Source: Corallococcus macrosporus DSM 14697 (GTDB taxonomy: Bacteria > Myxococcota > Myxococcia > Myxococcales > Myxococcaceae). From it: 64,000 bases of DNA. Shown piece by piece: positions 61,715 through 64,000 of the stretch (positions are counted from its first letter, which is position 1; each line of letters opens with the position of its first letter). The position numbers and the translations under genes are program-made. Where the stretch lies: the NCBI RefSeq assembly GCF_002305895.1, contig NZ_CP022203.1, forward strand, positions 1,218,501 to 1,282,500. Direction: 5' to 3'. The notes beneath the pieces were generated by a model. That model was given only the letters and a program-made list of their open reading frames with translations. It made no database searches and was not told the origin of the DNA.

Positions 61715-62860
61715 ATGCGCGTCTTGCTTGGCATCCACCATCCCCTGGACCCGAACATGGGCGCGCCGGGCGTGACGCTCGCGCTGGGGCAGGCGCTGGC
61801 GGCGCAGGGCTGCCAGGTGGATTACTTCAGCTACGACGACGCCTATCCCGGCCTGCGGCACCACACCACCCTGCACGAGCTGCGCTTCCCGTGGAAGCTG
61901 ACCGCGCACCTGCTGCGTGAGGCGGAGCGGTACGACGTGCTGGACATCACCACGGGGGATGCGTGGCCCTGGATGCGCCTGGGCCGTCCCGGGGCGCGGG
62001 CGCGGCATGCCCTGGTGACGCGCAGCCACGGCCTGGAGCACACCTTCTCCGAGCGGCTGCGCGCGGACGCCCGTGCGGGGCACCTGACGCTGAGCTGGAA
62101 GTACCCGCTGTACCACGGGGGCTACCGCCTCTGGGAGGTGCGCCAGTCCCTGCTGCGGGCGGACCACGCCGTGCTGCTCAACACCCAGGACGCCGCCTAC
62201 GCTGCGGAGCGGTTGGGTGTGCCGGCGCACCGGATGAGCGTCGTACCCCACGGGCTGGAGGTCGCCTTCCACGGGCTGCCTCCGCCCGCGCCCGGCGCGC
62301 CTGGTGCGCCCTTGCGCGTCGCGTGCGTGGGGAGCTGGCTGGCGCTCAAGGGCCGCGCGGAGATGGTGGACGCCGCCACCCGCCTGCAGGCCGAAGGCGT
62401 GTCCTTCACCCTGACGTTGTACGGCACGGGGAACCCGGAGGCCGAGGTGCTGGCCGCGTTTCCGGCCGGCGCGCGGGAGCGGGTGCGCGTGGTGCCGCGC
62501 TACGAACGCGCGGAGCTGCCGCGCCTGCTGCGCGACGAGGAGGTGCTGTTCTTTCCCAGCCACTCGGAAGGCTTTGGCATGGCGCTGGTGGAGTCGATGG
62601 CCAGCGGGCTGGTGCCCGTCTCCACGCCGGTGGGCGTGGCGCCCCAGGTCGTGCGTGACGGCCAGACGGGGCGGCTGGTACCCATGGGTGATGTGGACGC
62701 GCAGGTGGCGGCGCTTCGCTCACTGGCGGAGGACCGGGCTCGCCTGCTCGTGTTGCGCGGAGCCGCGCAGGCGGCCGTGAAGGACATGACCTGGCGGGAC
62801 ATCGCCGCGCGCACGCTCAGGCTTTACGAGCAGCTTCTCCGCTCTCCACGGACTATCTAG
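61715..62860 (+). CDS. GT4-family glycosyltransferase H
   Basis: 381-aa GT-B enzyme. It begins RVLLGIHHPLDPNMGAPGVT, with TRSHGLEHTF in the N-lobe and RVACVGSWLALKGRAEMVDA and HSEGFGMALVESMASGLVPV in the C-lobe. The ATG follows directly on a short leader shared with the divergent acyltransferase gene. A hairpin follows 8 bp after the stop. Confidence 0.87.
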   Translation: MRVLLGIHHPLDPNMGAPGVTLALGQALAAQGCQVDYFSYDDAYPGLRHHTTLHELRFPWKLTAHLLREAERYDVLDITTGDAWPWMRLGRPGARARHALVTRSHGLEHTFSERLRADARAGHLTLSWKYPLYHGGYRLWEVRQSLLRADHAVLLNTQDAAYAAERLGVPAHRMSVVPHGLEVAFHGLPPPAPGAPGAPLRVACVGSWLALKGRAEMVDAATRLQAEGVSFTLTLYGTGNPEAEVLAAFPAGARERVRVVPRYERAELPRLLRDEEVLFFPSHSEGFGMALVESMASGLVPVSTPVGVAPQVVRDGQTGRLVPMGDVDAQVAALRSLAEDRARLLVLRGAAQAAVKDMTWRDIAARTLRLYEQLLRSPRTI

Positions 62861-62868
62861 GAATGCGC

Positions 62869-62891
62869 CCGCCTGGCTGGACGGCAGGCGG
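62869..62891 (+). terminator. Possible terminator after glycosyltransferase H
   Basis: A 7-bp stem (62869-62875 with 62885-62891) and 9-nt loop begin 8 bp after the stop codon. The next gene starts about 100 bp later, so it may have its own promoter in the less GC-rich stretch at about 62896-62945. Confidence 0.4.
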
Positions 62892-62987
62892 ACTCAAGGG
62901 CCCATTGCTTCACAAACCTATCGCACTCCAGCGTGCATTGACGCGTGAAGCCACCGGCCGTCACGATGCACGGACGGTGCGCGACCC

Positions 62988-64000
62988 ATGATTACGCTCT
63001 TTGTCGCCTTCTTCGTCTCGCTGGTGGTGGCCCTGGCGCTCACGTTGCTCGTGCGCGACCGGGCCCTGGCGTGGGGGTGGCTGGACCAGGCGAACTCCAG
63101 CCGGAAGGTGCACGTCCGTCCGATTCCCCGGCTGGGCGGGGTGGGCATCGTCGGTGGTTTCTTCGCGCCGTTGTGCGCGCTGTTCCTGGTGGACTCCGGT
63201 GTGGGGCATCACTTCCGCTCCCACACGGACCTGGTGGTGGGCCTGTTCCTGGGCGGCGGGGTGATTGCGGCGCTGGGCCTCTACGACGACTTGCGGGGCG
63301 CGGGCGCGCGGCTGAAGTTCGCCGTCCAGTTCACGGTGGCGTTGGGCCTGTATGCGATGGGCTTCCGCATCGAGGTCATCGCCAATCCCTTCGGCCCGGA
63401 GCTGGTGCTGGGCGCGCTGGGCTTGCCCTTCACCTTGCTGTGGGTGGTGGGCGTGGTCAACGCGCTCAACCTCATCGACGGGCTGGATGGGCTGGCGGGC
63501 GGCGTGGCCTTCTTCGGCGTGGGCACCAACTTCATCCTCGCGCTGTCTCGCGGCGACGTGCTGCTGTCCCTGCTGATGGCGGCGCTGGCGGGCGCCATCC
63601 TGGGCTTCCTGGTGTTCAACTTCAACCCGGCCTCCATCTTCATGGGGGACACGGGGAGCATGTTCCTGGGCTTCGTGCTGGCGGCGGTGTCCATCAAGAC
63701 GAGCACCAAGAGCGGCACGGCCGTGGCCATGCTGGTGCCGGTGATGGCGCTGGGGCTGCCTATCATGGACACGCTGCTGGCCATGGTGCGCCGCTCGCTC
63801 CTGGGCCGGCCGATGTTCAGCGCCGACCGCGAGCACATCCACCACCGGCTGATGAGCCACCTGGTGCTCAGCCACCGCGCCACCGTGCTCGTGCTGTATG
63901 GGCTGTGTGGCCTCTTCATGCTGGTGGCGCTGGCGCTCAACTTCGCCAGCAGCGTGGAGAGCGCCATGCTGCTGTGTGGCGTGGGCACGCTCATCGTGTT
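62988..64000 (+). CDS. WecA/TagO-type polyprenyl-phosphate sugar-1-P transferase (3' truncated by window)
   Basis: At least 337 aa of a polytopic membrane enzyme that moves GlcNAc-1-P or a similar sugar-1-P from UDP-sugar to undecaprenyl phosphate, the first step of repeat-unit synthesis. It begins with TM1, then SRKVHVRPIPRLGGVGIV, the Mg-binding ALGLYDDL, NALNLIDGLDGLAGG, NFNPASIFMGDTGSMFLGF and REHIHHRLM, all in family order. The frame has no stop before the window edge, so the end is missing. The ATG has no strong ribosome site. It is the best initiating enzyme for the polysaccharide locus visible here. Confidence 0.92.
   Translation, partial: MITLFVAFFVSLVVALALTLLVRDRALAWGWLDQANSSRKVHVRPIPRLGGVGIVGGFFAPLCALFLVDSGVGHHFRSHTDLVVGLFLGGGVIAALGLYDDLRGAGARLKFAVQFTVALGLYAMGFRIEVIANPFGPELVLGALGLPFTLLWVVGVVNALNLIDGLDGLAGGVAFFGVGTNFILALSRGDVLLSLLMAALAGAILGFLVFNFNPASIFMGDTGSMFLGFVLAAVSIKTSTKSGTAVAMLVPVMALGLPIMDTLLAMVRRSLLGRPMFSADREHIHHRLMSHLVLSHRATVLVLYGLCGLFMLVALALNFASSVESAMLLCGVGTLIV

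Noticed and set aside
1-64000. Search for tRNA, rRNA, CRISPR arrays, IS elements, integrase genes and riboswitches.
   Set aside because: No cloverleaf-like gene, regular short repeat array, transposase or known riboswitch core was recognised by eye. A covariance-model scan could still find small RNAs that I cannot see.

Overview
The window is very GC-rich, with strong third-position G/C bias. It carries a bacteriophytochrome two-component operon, a PilY1/minor-pilin cluster, many secreted lipoproteins and a large exopolysaccharide locus with a bacterial tyrosine kinase. Together these point to a predatory myxobacterium (Myxococcota, most like Myxococcus or a close relative). This assignment is inference from gene content; no rRNA or other marker is present. 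No tRNA, rRNA, IS element, phage gene or CRISPR array was seen.

Bases 1-4241 hold a light-sensing operon: a 5'-truncated bacteriophytochrome histidine kinase, an Rcp1-type single-domain response regulator and a receiver-histidine kinase hybrid, joined by ATGA overlaps. A DUF420 membrane gene lies convergent to it. Bases 4415-13862 form a five-gene export operon: a DUF1549-like Cys-rich protein with a CxxCH motif, a lipoprotein, a Tat-exported DUF1501 protein, a lipoprotein ending in a c-type haem motif, and a very large FG-GAP repeat lipoprotein. Small genes follow: a STAS/SpoIIAA-like protein, a SemiSWEET/PQ-loop protein and a ferritin-like protein.

Bases 15366-21687 are an amplified array. 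Three paralogous lipoproteins (BamC-like N-terminus plus an EreA/ChaN/TIKI-like C-terminus) flank a HutF gene. A short remnant of a second hutF 3' end lies between copies 1 and 2. The array therefore seems to have arisen from duplicated [lipoprotein + terminator + hutF] units, followed by loss of one hutF. ArgE and Mfd (convergent) and a PAS histidine kinase follow.

Bases 28416-36761 (minus strand) are a type IVa pilus priming and tip cluster: PilX, PilY1, PilV, PilW and a FimT/GspH-like pilin. A monohaem cytochrome c and a small secreted protein lie downstream. The cytochrome neighbour recalls the Myxococcus TfcP/PilY1 calcium story, but this one keeps Met candidates for the distal haem ligand.

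Bases 37025-64000 are a surface-polysaccharide region. It holds a GT-C membrane protein, a GT2-methyltransferase fusion, a Wzc-type tyrosine kinase, at least seven GT4 and two GT2 glycosyltransferases, a Wzy-like polymerase/ligase and a Wzx flippase. It also holds a LtaS-like sulfatase-fold membrane enzyme, an acyltransferase-3 protein, a ROK kinase and, running off the right edge, a WecA/TagO-type polyprenyl-phosphate sugar-1-phosphate transferase. The genes sit in several short operons of alternating strand. They can supply initiation, assembly, flipping, polymerisation, length control and decoration of a Wzx/Wzy polysaccharide. The composition resembles the M. xanthus biosurfactant polysaccharide (BPS) locus, but that identity is a suggestion only.
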